Assembly (NCBI GenBank): GCA_951813085.1
Contig: OX638348.1
Span: 124,001 to 188,000 of the forward strand
From: an uncultured Opitutaceae bacterium
GTDB taxonomy: Bacteria > Verrucomicrobiota > Verrucomicrobiia > Opitutales > Opitutaceae
Length of the DNA stretch: 64,000 bases
Direction: 5' to 3'
The translations under genes and the position numbers were made by a program. Every line of letters starts with the position of its first letter. Within the stretch, counting starts at the first letter, position 1. This document shows positions 51,847-62,360 of this stretch, piece by piece. A model generated the notes under the pieces. That model was not told the DNA's origin. It made no database searches and saw only the letters and a program-made list of their open reading frames with translations.

Positions 51847-54342
51847 CTACTTGGACTTGGCTACTTTCTTAACTGCCTTCTTTGCCGCTTTCTTAGGAGC
51901 TCGAGGTGGAAATTCGAATTTTGTTTGGCCATTGTCGTTGAGAACCAAATACGCATCAAAAGGTCGTTTTGTTCTTTTGGACCAGAACTTGTCCAGGAGA
52001 TCCGTTTTGCCAGTTTCGAGCAATTTCATTATTTGTTCGACTGGTATTTCTCGATCAAGAATTTTCCTACTCACTCTAATCGGCATCTTGTCTTCGCCTT
52101 TTTCCGATACGCGAACAACGTATGCGCTAGCGGTTTCAAACAAATCGCCTCCGGTGCGGGGGCATTTCGCGATAGGAGTCAGGGATGAGAAATCGATTTC
52201 TCCTGATTGCCCATCTCCATTGCCGAAATCAAACTTCACCCGCTTGGTTTCGTCATCCAGATTCAAGTAGGCGCTGTAGTGCTTGCCGCGCTTTGACCTG
52301 AAGTCGTCCAAGGGCCCGACGCGTTTCTTTTCCAAGAGTTCGCGTATCTCCTCCTTGTCCATTTTACGATTTCCGATGACTTTGTAAATCGCGAAGGAAT
52401 TGTCCTTTGTTCTATAGGCTCTCAAGGACTCGAACAAGGGCTCTGAATCATAGGGAGAAACTAAATCCGTAGGTTCAAGATCGTCTTCATTTTCTTCATA
52501 CGACTTGATACTTTCCACGATGTCCCTCGTCATGGAGACGATCTCTTTCATGAAGGCCTTCGATTCGAGCTCGCCGTTCTCAATCTTGTGGAGCTTGTAT
52601 TCCCATTCGCCTGTAAGCGCTGGTTTCGTCAAGGCGTCTGCCTTGATGGCAGCGAGAAAGTCGAGCAGCGTTTCCGCTTTCGGCGTGGGAGCAAGATAGC
52701 GATGTTCGCGCTCCATATAGCATTCGGCAATGAGGCGCTCGATAATAGTGGCGCGCGTCGCAGGGGTTCCAAGTCCGCTCTCTTTCATGGCTTCGGCCAA
52801 TTCGTCCTCTTCGACTAGTTTGCCCGCTCCTTCCATGGCAGAGAGCAACGTTGCTTCCGTGTATCTAGGAGGGGGTTTCGTCTGTTCGAATATCGCTTCG
52901 GTATTCTCTAGCAGCGCCTTGGCGGGATCTCCGTCTTGATCGCTCAATGCGGGTAGCGTTTCGCTGTCTCCATTGCCTTGAGACTTGCCATAAACTTCCA
53001 GCCAGCCGGGCTCGATGAGAACCTTGCCCTCAGTCTTGAAGGTGTGGGAGGCCACTTCACTTATGCGCGTGGTTATGTTGAACTCTGCCGAAGGGAAGAA
53101 GATCGCGATGAATCGACGCGCGATCATATCGTATACCTTAGCTTCGTCGTCATTGAGTTTCTTGGACGACTCGGGCGTCGGGATGATCGCGAAGTGATCG
53201 GATACTTGCTTATTGTTGAAAATGCGCTTGGAGCTCGGATTGATCCAATTTCGAGCAACCACTTTTCGAGCGGCGTCCGCTGGATCACCATCTATGCTCT
53301 TGAGCGTCTTGGCGCAGGTATCCGGGTAGTCTTCGGGGAGCGCCTTGGAATCGGTACGCGGATAGGTGATCATCTTGTGCTTCTCGTACAACGCTTGCGC
53401 GAGCTGCAAGGTACGTCGCGCGGAGAATCCAAAGCGATTGTTCGCCTCGCGTTGTAGAGTGGTCAGATCGTAAAGCCTGGGCGCGGCCTGACGGGATTTC
53501 TTTGTTTCTTCAGTGACGTTGGCATTTCCGGTCGCGCGGGTGGCTTCGAGAATTGCGTTGGCCTGCTCCTCAGACCAAATCCGGTCGATGCGGTCATGCT
53601 CGTCGCTGCCTTTCTTGAAGTCTGGCTTCTGATAAATGGCGTGGTAGTCGCCGTTCGCGATTTTGAAATCCGCTTCGACCCGCCAATAGTACCGTGGCTT
53701 GAACTTCTCGATCTCACGCTCGCGCTGAACGACGATTCCGAGGGTGGGAGTTTGAACGCGTCCTACACCGGCAACATTGCCCGCTCGAGATCCGTAGAGA
53801 CGCTTCGTCACACCACGGGTGCAATTGATGCCGATGAGCCAATCCGCTTCGGATCGAGATTGGGCGGCGTCCGCTAGGTTGGACATCTCCTCGCCCGAGC
53901 GCATGTTCTCGAACGCCTCCCGAATGCTTGAAGGCGTCATCGACAGCATCCATAGGCGCTTCACTGGCTTCTTGCTCTTGGCGAGCTTGTATAGGTAGCT
54001 GAATATGAGCTCACCCTCTCGCCCGGCGTCGCATGCGTTTATCAGCATGTCTACATCCTTGCGATTGATTAGCTTCTTTACCGACTTGTACTTCGATTCG
54101 GTCCTCTCGATCGGCTTCAGCTTGAAGGTAGAAGGGACGATCGGAAGATTGGCGAGGCGCCAAAACGCGTCGCGCTTGTCATAGTCCTCAGGCATGCAAA
54201 GCTCCACTATATGGCCGACGGCTGAGGTGACCACGTAATCGTCATTCTTGAAGTACTCGTCTTTCTTTTCGAATTTGCCTCCAATTGCTTTGCAAAGGTC
54301 TCTAGCAACACTAGGTTTCTCGGCGATAACAAGTGACTTCAT
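51847..54342 (-). CDS. topB: DNA topoisomerase III
   Basis: An 831-residue type IA topoisomerase that decatenates single-stranded junctions. The TOPRIM domain begins KSLVIAEKPSVARDLCKAIG and includes the acidic INACDAGREGELIFSYLYKL. The catalytic Tyr lies in KMITYPRTDSKALPED. The toroidal domain holds VGRVQTPTLGIVVQREREIE and SAMEGAGKLVEEDELAEAMK. Two topoisomerase C-terminal repeat units follow (VGPLDDFRSKRGKHYSAYLN and TDLLDKFWSKRTKRPFDAYL), then a Lys/Ala tail (APKKAAKKAVKKVAKSK) likely to bind nucleic acid. The C-terminal arrangement is that seen in Verrucomicrobia and plasmid-type TopB. It is a single-gene unit. Confidence 0.95.
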   Translation of the reverse strand: MKSLVIAEKPSVARDLCKAIGGKFEKKDEYFKNDDYVVTSAVGHIVELCMPEDYDKRDAFWRLANLPIVPSTFKLKPIERTESKYKSVKKLINRKDVDMLINACDAGREGELIFSYLYKLAKSKKPVKRLWMLSMTPSSIREAFENMRSGEEMSNLADAAQSRSEADWLIGINCTRGVTKRLYGSRAGNVAGVGRVQTPTLGIVVQREREIEKFKPRYYWRVEADFKIANGDYHAIYQKPDFKKGSDEHDRIDRIWSEEQANAILEATRATGNANVTEETKKSRQAAPRLYDLTTLQREANNRFGFSARRTLQLAQALYEKHKMITYPRTDSKALPEDYPDTCAKTLKSIDGDPADAARKVVARNWINPSSKRIFNNKQVSDHFAIIPTPESSKKLNDDEAKVYDMIARRFIAIFFPSAEFNITTRISEVASHTFKTEGKVLIEPGWLEVYGKSQGNGDSETLPALSDQDGDPAKALLENTEAIFEQTKPPPRYTEATLLSAMEGAGKLVEEDELAEAMKESGLGTPATRATIIERLIAECYMEREHRYLAPTPKAETLLDFLAAIKADALTKPALTGEWEYKLHKIENGELESKAFMKEIVSMTRDIVESIKSYEENEDDLEPTDLVSPYDSEPLFESLRAYRTKDNSFAIYKVIGNRKMDKEEIRELLEKKRVGPLDDFRSKRGKHYSAYLNLDDETKRVKFDFGNGDGQSGEIDFSSLTPIAKCPRTGGDLFETASAYVVRVSEKGEDKMPIRVSRKILDREIPVEQIMKLLETGKTDLLDKFWSKRTKRPFDAYLVLNDNGQTKFEFPPRAPKKAAKKAVKKVAKSK

Positions 54343-54622
54343 TTACGATTTTGACTGCTGAAAGGTTGGTTTTTGAACGTAGCGAAAGATCGAAAATCCC
54401 AGTCACGACCCGGTTAGGATATCTCTTTTGGCCGGCGTGATTCGCTTCATCTCGTTATTTTCGGGTCGATGAAGCGCAGAATTAGATCTGGCAAGTACAA
54501 TTTTACGATTGGTGGCGCTTAACCCGTCCGTAGCCATTTTTTAGCGCAATGCGTTTTCCTCTCGTAAATGAGAATCGATTGGCTCCATATTTTCGCAAGC
54601 TGGCGATGCCCAGTTGGATTGC

Positions 54623-55834
54623 ATGGCAATTTCACGTTTCAAAAGAACGCTCTCCCAAATCGAGGAATTCGCTGTCGACGTTTTCTACAATCGTCGCCGC
54701 GGCAAACGGGCCTTCGCTCTCGGCGTGTTCCTGTACGCCTTGTCGCTGCTGTTCGGAGCAGTTGCTCGCTTGCGCTTCTTTCTCTACAGGAAGCGTATTC
54801 TCAAGGACCAGCCATTGGGATGCTTGGTGGTCGTCGTGGGAAATTTGACTGTCGGAGGAACGGGCAAAACTCCTGTGGTTGAAAAATTCGCCCGCTCGCT
54901 GCAGCAGCGAGGACGCCGCGTGGCCATTCTAAGCAGAGGATACAAGAGCAAAGACATTTCCAAGGAGACGCTTTTTCAGAAGTTATGGAGAACCTACGTT
55001 TCCGGGACGGATCCGCCGCCCCCAAAAATTGTAAGCGATGGAGAAAGCGTTTTGCTGGACTCCGAGTACGCGGGCGATGAACCCTTCATGCTCGCCCGAA
55101 ATTTGCCTGGGGTAGTTGTTCTGGTCGACAAGGATCGCGTAAAAAGCGGTACCTATGCGATCAAGGAGTTTGGCTGCGACACGCTCGTGCTCGACGACGG
55201 TTTCCAATACCTGCCATTGAAGGGAAGACTCAACCTGTTGCTCGTAGACAAGAGCAATCCCTTCGGGAACCGACACCTGATGCCCCGTGGCATTCTCAGG
55301 GAGCCGGTCCGTTATATTAAACGAGCATCCTACGTATTCCTGACCAAGTCGGATGGCGTACGGGATAGGGAGCTCGAGGCGCTGATTGAGAAGCACAATC
55401 CAGGAGTAGATATCATCGAATGCGCCCATAAGCCTCAATTTCTACAGGAGGTGAACGGCGAGGGTCGCTTGCCTTTAGATGAACTGCTTCAAAAGAGAAT
55501 AGGCGCGTTCAGCGGCATTGCAGTACCGGAGAGCTTCGAAGGGTTTCTCCGCGACTTTGGAGCCAATCTTCTGTATACGAAGCGATTCCTCGATCACCAT
55601 AGATTCGATACAGACGAGCTCTTGCAAATCTTCAAGGAAGCGTCGGCAGCGGAACTGGACTTTATCGTGACGACGGAGAAGGATGCGGTTCGCATACCAG
55701 AGGATATGAAGTTTCCGCTGCCTCTATACTACTTGAGGCTGGAGATCGAGATCCTTAGAGGCGTGGAGGATTTCGATGCTGCAGTATCCAAGATTTGTTT
55801 TCCTGAGGAAGGACGACGGGCTATCGCCCGCTGA
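54623..55834 (+). CDS. lpxK: Tetraacyldisaccharide 4'-kinase (lipid A biosynthesis)
   Basis: A 403-residue inner-membrane-associated kinase that phosphorylates the 4' position of the lipid A precursor. An N-terminal membrane segment ([20 protein letters not shown]) precedes the P-loop [27 protein letters not shown], the catalytic-region [40 protein letters not shown], and [17 protein letters not shown] near the C-terminus are all family hallmarks. ATG 54623 is used; a TTG nine bases earlier is possible. An LpxK implies an LPS-bearing outer membrane. Confidence 0.95.
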   Translation: MAISRFKRTLSQIEEFAVDVFYNRRRGKRAFALGVFLYALSLLFGAVARLRFFLYRKRILKDQPLGCLVVVVGNLTVGGTGKTPVVEKFARSLQQRGRRVAILSRGYKSKDISKETLFQKLWRTYVSGTDPPPPKIVSDGESVLLDSEYAGDEPFMLARNLPGVVVLVDKDRVKSGTYAIKEFGCDTLVLDDGFQYLPLKGRLNLLLVDKSNPFGNRHLMPRGILREPVRYIKRASYVFLTKSDGVRDRELEALIEKHNPGVDIIECAHKPQFLQEVNGEGRLPLDELLQKRIGAFSGIAVPESFEGFLRDFGANLLYTKRFLDHHRFDTDELLQIFKEASAAELDFIVTTEKDAVRIPEDMKFPLPLYYLRLEIEILRGVEDFDAAVSKICFPEEGRRAIAR

Positions 55835-55896
55835 TTTCCGATCCCGGATCGGGAAGCAGTATTGCGTACCGAGCGAAATTAATTTGTGACAATACG

Positions 55897-57008
55897 ATGC
55901 TAGATCCAAGGCTATCCCAACTTGCTCAGAATTTGACTACTTACTCGACTCGGTTGGAACCGGGTGAAAAGTGCTGATCGACGCGTTCGATGTTCCTGAC
56001 GAAATGATCATCGAGCTGCTGCGTGCGGTTCGGGAACGTGGAGCGATTCCCTATGTGAACTTGAATCACGCCCGCATTTCTCGAGAAATGGCGCTGGAGG
56101 CCACGGAAGACCAGATGCGTATTCATGGAGCTATTGAGTTGCAGCGGATGAAATCGATGGACGCCTACATCGCTTTAAGAGGGTCTCTTAATATCTTCGA
56201 GGCTTCCGACGTATCGTCGGATCAGATTCAAATGGTTTCCGAAGTGATGAAGCCGATGCTGGATTGGCGAGTTAACCATACCAAGTGGGTCGTGCTTCGC
56301 TGGCCCACTCCTTCAATGGCGCAGCAGGCCATGATGAGTACCGAGTCCTTCGAGGATTTCTTTTTCAAAGTCTGCAATCTGGACTATGGGAAAATGGAAG
56401 AAGGCAGCGATCGCCTCGCGCAGCTTATGAGGGAAACAGATCGTGTGGAGATTAAAGGAAATGGGACGGATCTAACGTTTTCGATCAAAGGAATCGATGC
56501 CGTCTCTTGCGTTGGTGAACATAACATTCCCGACGGCGAAGTTTTTTCCTGCCCGATTCGGGAAAGCGTTGAAGGCGTTATCCAGTACAATGCTCCAACG
56601 GTATACCAAGGAGTGTCATTCGATGATATTCGATTGGAGTTCAAGGAAGGAAAAATTGTCTCTGCGGAATCGAACAATACGCAGCGACTTAACGAAATCT
56701 TGGATTCAGATATCGGAGCCCGTTTTATTGGGGAATTCGCAATCGGGTTCAATCCGCACATCCGCGAACCTATGCGCGATATCCTCTTCGATGAAAAAAT
56801 TGCGGGATCCTTTCACTTCACTCCGGGGCAAGCATACGAAGAAGCGGACAATGGCAACAAGTCCCAAGTGCATTGGGACATGGTTTGTATTCAACGTCCC
56901 GAATACGGTGGAGGCGAGATTTGGTTCGATGGTGAACTGATTCGGAAAGAAGGGTTGTTCGTTCGAGCCGATCTCGAATCGCTCAATCCTGAAAACCTTT
57001 TGAAGTAG
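55897..57008 (+). pseudogene. M29-type aminopeptidase with one frameshift near the N-terminus
   Basis: ATG 55897 opens LDPRLSQLAQNLTTYSTRLE and then, at GEK, one G is missing near 55970, giving a premature stop. In the next frame the expected [20 protein letters not shown] continues unbroken for 345 residues. The metal-binding landmarks of M29 (AmpS/PepS) aminopeptidases follow: [56 protein letters not shown] with its Glu, [20 protein letters not shown] and VHWDMVC with the zinc His. The corrected length, about 370 residues, is normal. A sequencing indel is the simplest explanation. Five bases separate it from the deaminase gene. Confidence 0.87.
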
Positions 57009-57012
57009 ACTA

Positions 57013-58023
57013 ATGGATACTAGTTCTAGCTCGAACGCGCATCGTTCGCTTCGAGATCGCTTAAGGGCGATCCCAAAAACGGAAACGCATCTGCATATAG
57101 AAGGGGCCTTGCCCTATGAGCTGCTTCATGAGATGGACCCTGATCGTTTTCCTGAGCAGCCCATGTTTCGCGAGCAAAACTATCGCTATCCCAATTTTGT
57201 TGAATTCGAGACTTTGCTCGTGGAGCACGCGGTAGCCTGGTACACGGGTCCGGATCGGTATCACGAAGCCTGCAGACGCATTTTCAGTGGCCTAGTGGAG
57301 CAAAACGTAAAGTACCTGGAAACCAGTATCCACTTAGCGATTATCGAATTTACCGGCTCTGATGGGCATGAGCTAATACGGGCAATCAAGTCGGCTGCAC
57401 CTGATGGTTTGGAGGTTAAAGTGATCGGTGGACTGACTCGGGATGGCTATACGGAGACGATGGGACCAATTATTGATGAGCTGCATGAATGGGAGGAGCT
57501 GGACGGAATCGACTTGCATGGGCAGGAATGGCTCGATCTGGAGCCTTGGACTGCTCCTGTTTGGCGACGCTGCAAGGAGGCAGGAAAGATATTGAAGGTA
57601 CACGCTGGTGAATTCGGCGGTCCGGAGAAAATCTACGAAGCTATCGATACCTTGGGGGCGGAGCGTATTCAGCATGGGACAAGGGCGATAGAAGATCCCG
57701 ATCTGGTATCCCGCTTGGCGGATGAGGGAATCGTCTTGGACATGTGTCCCATCAGCAACGAAAAGCTCGGGGTCGTCGATTCGTTGGAGTCTCATCCTAT
57801 ACGCGAATACCATAACTCTGGCATCGCTTGCACTGCTAATACTGACGATCCACTGTGTTTCGCGAACACCATCGTGGACGAATATGTTGCCCTTGCCGAA
57901 CGAACCGGATTTTCGGAGGGGAACCTAGCCGAAATTGCCAAGAACGGATTTCGCCTCGCTCGGATGGACGATTCCGCGAAGTCGCGCTATATCCAAGAAA
58001 TTGATCAGATTCTGGGTGAATGA
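57013..58023 (+). CDS. add: Adenosine deaminase family protein
   Basis: A 336-residue TIM-barrel deaminase converting adenosine to inosine, or a close relative using adenine or another purine. Zinc ligands are in PKTETHLHIEGALPYELL (HxH), the His of LKVHAGEFGG with its catalytic Glu, GAERIQHGTRAIEDPDLVSR (His), and CTANTDDPLCFANTIVDEY (Asp pair). VLDMCPISNEKLGVVDSLES is also typical. The stop overlaps the GTG start of the pseudouridine synthase gene, and the M29 gene is just upstream, so the three probably share a transcript. Confidence 0.92.
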   Translation: MDTSSSSNAHRSLRDRLRAIPKTETHLHIEGALPYELLHEMDPDRFPEQPMFREQNYRYPNFVEFETLLVEHAVAWYTGPDRYHEACRRIFSGLVEQNVKYLETSIHLAIIEFTGSDGHELIRAIKSAAPDGLEVKVIGGLTRDGYTETMGPIIDELHEWEELDGIDLHGQEWLDLEPWTAPVWRRCKEAGKILKVHAGEFGGPEKIYEAIDTLGAERIQHGTRAIEDPDLVSRLADEGIVLDMCPISNEKLGVVDSLESHPIREYHNSGIACTANTDDPLCFANTIVDEYVALAERTGFSEGNLAEIAKNGFRLARMDDSAKSRYIQEIDQILGE

Positions 58024-58966
58024 TGAGACGATAGAACCGACGTTGTTTGAAGTTCCGGAAGGAACTCGCAAAACGAGAGCAGACAAACTGCTAGCGGACC
58101 ATTTCTCGGAATTTAGCCGCTCCGATTTTCATCGTGCATTCGATGCGAATCTCGTGTGCATGGACGGTGGACCCATCGCGAAAAACCGGAAGATTTCGGG
58201 AGGCGATAAGATCGAGTTTCGAATGCCAGAAATAGAGTCCTGCCCAATGGGACCTATCGACATGGATCTCGCGATCGTATTCGAAGATGAATACATGGTC
58301 GTTGTGAATAAGCGTTCAGGGGTAGTGACTCATCCCGGAGCAGGCGCTCCGGAAGCGACCCTGGCTCATGGACTGCTCTTCCACTGCCAAGGGCAGTTAA
58401 GCGGGATCGGAGGTATTGAGCGACCCGGAATCGTGCATCGCTTGGACCGGGATACGAGCGGCTTGATTATCGCCGCCAAGACCGATGTCGCTCACCGAAA
58501 GCTCAGCGAGTCCTTCCAGGCGAGATCGCTCGTCAAGGAATACCTCGCTCTCGCAACAGGGCATCCGGAGCTGAAGAGTGGCACAATTCGCAAGCCAATC
58601 GAACGCAATCCCACTCAAAGGCACAAGATGCGAGTGTGCCAAGAGGGGTACGGAAGGGAAGCCCACACTGACTGGAAACTGGAGGGATTGTTTGAAGGGT
58701 CATACTCGTTGATCCGTTGCCGTATTCACACTGGGAGGACACACCAAATTAGAGTGCATTTGAGAAGCCTGGGGCATTCTATTCTGGGAGATGTCACTTA
58801 CGGCTACCGCTCCCTCCCGCAATTGCCTGCGACACCAGATCGAGTCATGCTCCACAGCGCCCATCTCGCAGTTGAGCATCCGGTTGCGGGCGAGCCTATG
58901 GAATTAGAGGCGCCGCTTCCAGAAGAATTTTTGCCCTTCGTCGATGCGAAGCGTCGTCTGGACTGA
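58016..58966 (+). CDS. RluA-family pseudouridine synthase
   Basis: A 316-residue enzyme starting at GTG 58016, which overlaps the deaminase stop by eight bases. An S4-like N-terminal domain (TRKTRADKLLADHFSEFSRS) precedes the catalytic domain. The catalytic Asp is in GIVHRLDRDTSGLIIAAKTD, preceded by MVVVNKRSGVVTHPGAG; the C-terminal motif is CRIHTGRTHQIRVHLRSLGH. The family isomerises uridines in rRNA (RluD/RluC) or tRNA; which target is meant here cannot be decided. Upstream in-frame sequence belongs to the deaminase gene and is not used. Confidence 0.92.
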   Translation: MNDETIEPTLFEVPEGTRKTRADKLLADHFSEFSRSDFHRAFDANLVCMDGGPIAKNRKISGGDKIEFRMPEIESCPMGPIDMDLAIVFEDEYMVVVNKRSGVVTHPGAGAPEATLAHGLLFHCQGQLSGIGGIERPGIVHRLDRDTSGLIIAAKTDVAHRKLSESFQARSLVKEYLALATGHPELKSGTIRKPIERNPTQRHKMRVCQEGYGREAHTDWKLEGLFEGSYSLIRCRIHTGRTHQIRVHLRSLGHSILGDVTYGYRSLPQLPATPDRVMLHSAHLAVEHPVAGEPMELEAPLPEEFLPFVDAKRRLD

Positions 58967-59036
58967 TTTCCGATATTTCGGATAGCCAAAGATTCCTTGA
59001 AACTCAAGCTTGCGCGAACCGAGGGGACTCGCAAAC

Positions 59037-59882
59037 ATGCCGGCCATGTCACAAGCAGAATGGCAATCAGTTAAGGATTACGAGGACATCCTCTACGAGA
59101 AATGGCAAGGGATCGCTAAGATCACGATCAATCGACCGGAAAAAAGAAATGCATTCCGGCCGCAGACCGTTTTCGAAATGTTCGAGGCGTTTTGCGATGC
59201 GCGAGAGGATCAATCCATTGCAGCAATTCTTCTTACAGGCGCGGGTCCGCATTCCGATGGAAAGTATGCATTTTGTTCCGGAGGCGACCAAAGCGTCAGA
59301 GGACATGCAGGATACGTGGGCGACGATGGCGTACCGAGGCTTAACGTACTTGATCTGCAAAAATTGATTCGTTCGATCCCGAAAGTAGTGATCGCTCTCG
59401 TTTCAGGATACGCGATTGGCGGCGGACATGTACTTCACGTTATCTGCGATATGACAATCGCGGCGGACAACGCAATATTTGGTCAGACGGGTCCAAGAGT
59501 GGGCAGTTTCGATGGAGGGTTCGGAGCGAGCTTTCTCGCCAGTATCGTGGGTCAGAAGAAGGCCCGAGAGATTTGGTACCTATGTCGTCAATACAATTCG
59601 CAGGAAGCGCTCGAAATGGGATTGGTCAACAAGATCGTTCCTGTTGAGGAGCTTGAATCCGAGGGCGTTAAATGGGCTATGGAGGTCGCAGAAAAGAGCC
59701 CCATCGCCATACGTTGCCTAAAATCAGCATTCAATGCGGATCTCGATGGGCAGGCAGGTATTCAGGAGTTGGCTGGAAATGCGACCTACCTGTACTACAT
59801 GACGGAGGAAGGGGCCGAAGGGAAGCAGGCCTTCCTTGAAAAACGGAAGCCTGATTTTTCAAAATATCCTTGGATGCCTTAA
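59037..59882 (+). CDS. menB: 1,4-dihydroxy-2-naphthoyl-CoA synthase (menaquinone biosynthesis)
   Basis: A 281-residue crotonase-fold enzyme that cyclises o-succinylbenzoyl-CoA. The start region [60 protein letters not shown] (oxyanion hole), [20 protein letters not shown] with the catalytic Asp, and the C-terminal [20 protein letters not shown] are diagnostic of MenB rather than general enoyl-CoA hydratases. ATG 59037 follows GAGGGG at a good distance; ATG 59046 is an alternative. No other men genes lie nearby. The cell therefore probably makes menaquinone by the classical route. Confidence 0.95.
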   Translation: MPAMSQAEWQSVKDYEDILYEKWQGIAKITINRPEKRNAFRPQTVFEMFEAFCDAREDQSIAAILLTGAGPHSDGKYAFCSGGDQSVRGHAGYVGDDGVPRLNVLDLQKLIRSIPKVVIALVSGYAIGGGHVLHVICDMTIAADNAIFGQTGPRVGSFDGGFGASFLASIVGQKKAREIWYLCRQYNSQEALEMGLVNKIVPVEELESEGVKWAMEVAEKSPIAIRCLKSAFNADLDGQAGIQELAGNATYLYYMTEEGAEGKQAFLEKRKPDFSKYPWMP

Positions 59883-59946
59883 TCAGCCAACAATTGGCTG
59901 GCCTTGTCAGATGGCGCTTGTAGAAGCGCTATATCGAATACCTATC

Positions 59947-61215
59947 ATGGAAGCTATTTCATTTCTAGATTCGGAGACTGCCTTTCGCATTCGCGATGAG
60001 GTTGGAACGCCTTGCTACCTCTATGACGAGGCTTCTCTGCGTGCGACGGCCGCGCAGACGCTAGCGTTCCCAAACGCGTATGGATTGACCGCGCGCTTTG
60101 CCATGAAGGCGTGTCCCAACGGCGCGATTTTGCGCTTGTTCCGCTCGCTCGGACTTCAGATAGATGGGAGTTCGATTTACGAAGCCCGACGAGCGATCAC
60201 TGCAGGATATGAAGCTTCGGAGATTTCGCTGAGCAGCCAGGAATTTCCTGATGACGATGCGTTGAAGGATTTAGTAGAGCAAGGAATGAGCGTCAACGCG
60301 TGCTCGCTCAATCAACTCAGCCGCTTTGGAGCGCTGTTCCCTGGGGAGAAGGTAGGCGTTCGCTTCAACCCAGGTTTGGGATCTGGAGGAACGCAACGAA
60401 CCAATGTTGGGGGGCCTGCTTCGAGCTTTGGTATCTGGTTCGAGGATGTCGATCGAGTCACGGAACTGGTTGAGGCCCATGGCTTGAAAGTATTCCGGAT
60501 CCATACTCATATTGGGAGCGGCAGCGATCCTGATGTTTGGGTGAAAGCCGTTTCGCTCAGTCTGAATCTTGTGCGGACCTTCGACACGGTAACCCATCTC
60601 AATCTGGGTGGCGGATACAAGGTAGGCCGCATGCCGTCCGAAACGACCACAGATTTGCAAGCGATTGGCTTGAAGATGAAAGCTGAATTCGAAGGATTCG
60701 CGCAGGAGACGGGTCGAGAGATTCACCTGGAAGTCGAGCCTGGCACTTATCTCGTCGCCAACAGCGGTGTCCTGCTTTCCACGATTCAAGACCAGACATC
60801 GACCGGTGAATCCGGATACGACTTTATCAAGCTCGATTCGGGGATGACGGAGAATACGCGTCCGTCAATGTATGGATCGCAGCATCCGATGGAGCTTTTT
60901 GCGAGCGACGCGACTGAGAGAAAGAGCCGGGACTATATCGTGACAGGCCATTGTTGCGAGTCGGGCGACATTTTGACGCCTGCCCCCGGAGACCCGGAAG
61001 CATTGTCGCCGCGTAGTTTGGTTGACGCCAAAGTCGGGGATCTTTTGGCGATTGGCGGTACAGGCGCCTATTGCTCCTCGATGTCGGCAAAGAACTATAA
61101 TTCGTTTCCTGAATGTCCTGAGGTCATGCTGCGCCTTGATGGTTCCCTGAGCCTAATGCGAAAGCGTCAATCGCTCGACCAAGTCTTGGCGAACGAGACG
61201 GACCTGTCCTTCTAG
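59947..61215 (+). CDS. PLP-dependent diaminopimelate/ornithine decarboxylase-family enzyme
   Basis: A 422-residue fold-type III decarboxylase. The PLP Lys is in [20 protein letters not shown]. The His and Gly motifs are [17 protein letters not shown] and [13 protein letters not shown], followed by [16 protein letters not shown] with Arg/Gly-site residues. The C-terminal catalytic Cys region is [10 protein letters not shown], with the active-site Tyr in [15 protein letters not shown]. The family includes LysA (lysine synthesis) and carboxynorspermidine decarboxylase. The G-Q/G-R details fit LysA-like best, but the substrate is not certain. ATG 59947 fits homologues; ATG 59911 is an alternative. 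Confidence 0.82.
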   Translation: MEAISFLDSETAFRIRDEVGTPCYLYDEASLRATAAQTLAFPNAYGLTARFAMKACPNGAILRLFRSLGLQIDGSSIYEARRAITAGYEASEISLSSQEFPDDDALKDLVEQGMSVNACSLNQLSRFGALFPGEKVGVRFNPGLGSGGTQRTNVGGPASSFGIWFEDVDRVTELVEAHGLKVFRIHTHIGSGSDPDVWVKAVSLSLNLVRTFDTVTHLNLGGGYKVGRMPSETTTDLQAIGLKMKAEFEGFAQETGREIHLEVEPGTYLVANSGVLLSTIQDQTSTGESGYDFIKLDSGMTENTRPSMYGSQHPMELFASDATERKSRDYIVTGHCCESGDILTPAPGDPEALSPRSLVDAKVGDLLAIGGTGAYCSSMSAKNYNSFPECPEVMLRLDGSLSLMRKRQSLDQVLANETDLSF

Positions 61216-61285
61216 TTTTGAATTCTTATTGGCGCGAGCTCACAACTAGCTTGTTCTCCTGAATGCAATAGCTAGCGTTTGAAAG

Positions 61286-62314
61286 ATGATTATTCCAAAA
61301 GGTCCAAAGCTTACTAAGGCGCAGCTTGAGGAAGTGACTCGAATCGTCGCCGATTTCAGCTGTCAGATTCAGGTAATCGAGGGAGCTGTGCAGAGCATTT
61401 ATGCGATCGTGGGAGACGAGCGCCACGAATTGCTTATCAATCGGATTGAGGGTTTGGATTATATCGATAGAGTGGATACAATCCAGTCGCCGCATAAGTT
61501 GCTCGACGCGCGATCTGAGCTTAAGAATCACAAAACTGTTTTTGGAGGGATCGAGTTTGGAAAGGAACTTCTCGCCATCGGAGGCCCTTGTACGATCGAT
61601 CCCAAGAATCCCAGTCGATTTTATGAGACTGCCGCGGCTTTGAAAGAAGCCGGCGCCCATGCCCTAAGGGGCGGGGTTTGGAAACCGAGAACCAACCCGT
61701 ACTCCTATCAGGGCGATGACGCTGCGTTGGAGATTTTGATGGAGGGTTCCCAGCGTACTGGCCTTCCGGTGAACGCGGAGGTAATGGATGAAGGGCATTT
61801 ACGGTTAGCGTTGGAAGCAGGGGTCCACATGCTGCAGATTGGTACGCGAAACGCGCTGAACTATTCTTTGCTGCGACAAGTTGGGCAATCGATCGCCGGA
61901 AGGGACACCGTTGTCCTACTAAAACGCGGTCGACATGTTGGGCCGTTAAATGAGTTTATTTCCGCTGCGGAATATATTGTCAACTTCGGCAACCCGAATG
62001 TCATGCTCTGTCCTCGGGGAACGCTGCCGACCTTGGAAGGGTACCGCAATCACCCTGACGAATCGATCACTCCGTTGCTCAAGGAAAAGACTTGGGCTCC
62101 CGTTGTGGTCGATCCCTCCCATTCCGTGGGCAAATCGCTTTACGTGGAAGCCTGTTCACTGGCGGCGGTCGCCTACGGCGCTGATGGACTGTGCATTGAA
62201 GCGAACGTTGATCCCTCAAGCGGCCTTGGGGACGATCCTAAGCAGGCGGTCACCCCCGAGGTCTTTCAGAGCATAGTCAAGAAATGCCAGGCGGTTTGGG
62301 ATTTGCGGGCATGA
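61286..62314 (+). CDS. aroF: 3-deoxy-7-phosphoheptulonate synthase (AroF type, with N-terminal FeS-like/ACT domain)
   Basis: A 342-residue type I-beta DAHP synthase, first enzyme of the shikimate pathway. Residues 1-75 form the ferredoxin-like regulatory domain (MIIPKGPKLTKAQLEEVTRI) as in Thermotoga AroF. The TIM barrel follows: LLAIGGPCTIDPKNPSRFYE, GAHALRGGVWKPRTNPYSYQ (KPRT substrate motif), MLQIGTRNALNYSLLRQVGQ, VVLLKRG, PVVVDPSHSVGKSLYVEACS and GLCIEANVDPSSGLGDDPKQ. The His and Glu of the metal site are all present. It is followed by an inositol-phosphatase-like gene 46 bases on. Confidence 0.94.
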   Translation: MIIPKGPKLTKAQLEEVTRIVADFSCQIQVIEGAVQSIYAIVGDERHELLINRIEGLDYIDRVDTIQSPHKLLDARSELKNHKTVFGGIEFGKELLAIGGPCTIDPKNPSRFYETAAALKEAGAHALRGGVWKPRTNPYSYQGDDAALEILMEGSQRTGLPVNAEVMDEGHLRLALEAGVHMLQIGTRNALNYSLLRQVGQSIAGRDTVVLLKRGRHVGPLNEFISAAEYIVNFGNPNVMLCPRGTLPTLEGYRNHPDESITPLLKEKTWAPVVVDPSHSVGKSLYVEACSLAAVAYGADGLCIEANVDPSSGLGDDPKQAVTPEVFQSIVKKCQAVWDLRA

Positions 62315-62360
62315 GCGGCCGTTGTCGGACTGTGGGCTTCACCAATCAACGGGAGGTTAT

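Noticed and set aside
57935..58015. Upstream start of the pseudouridine synthase inside the deaminase gene
   Set aside because: The extra residues come from a shadow frame of the conserved deaminase C-terminus; GTG 58016 gives the expected N-terminus.
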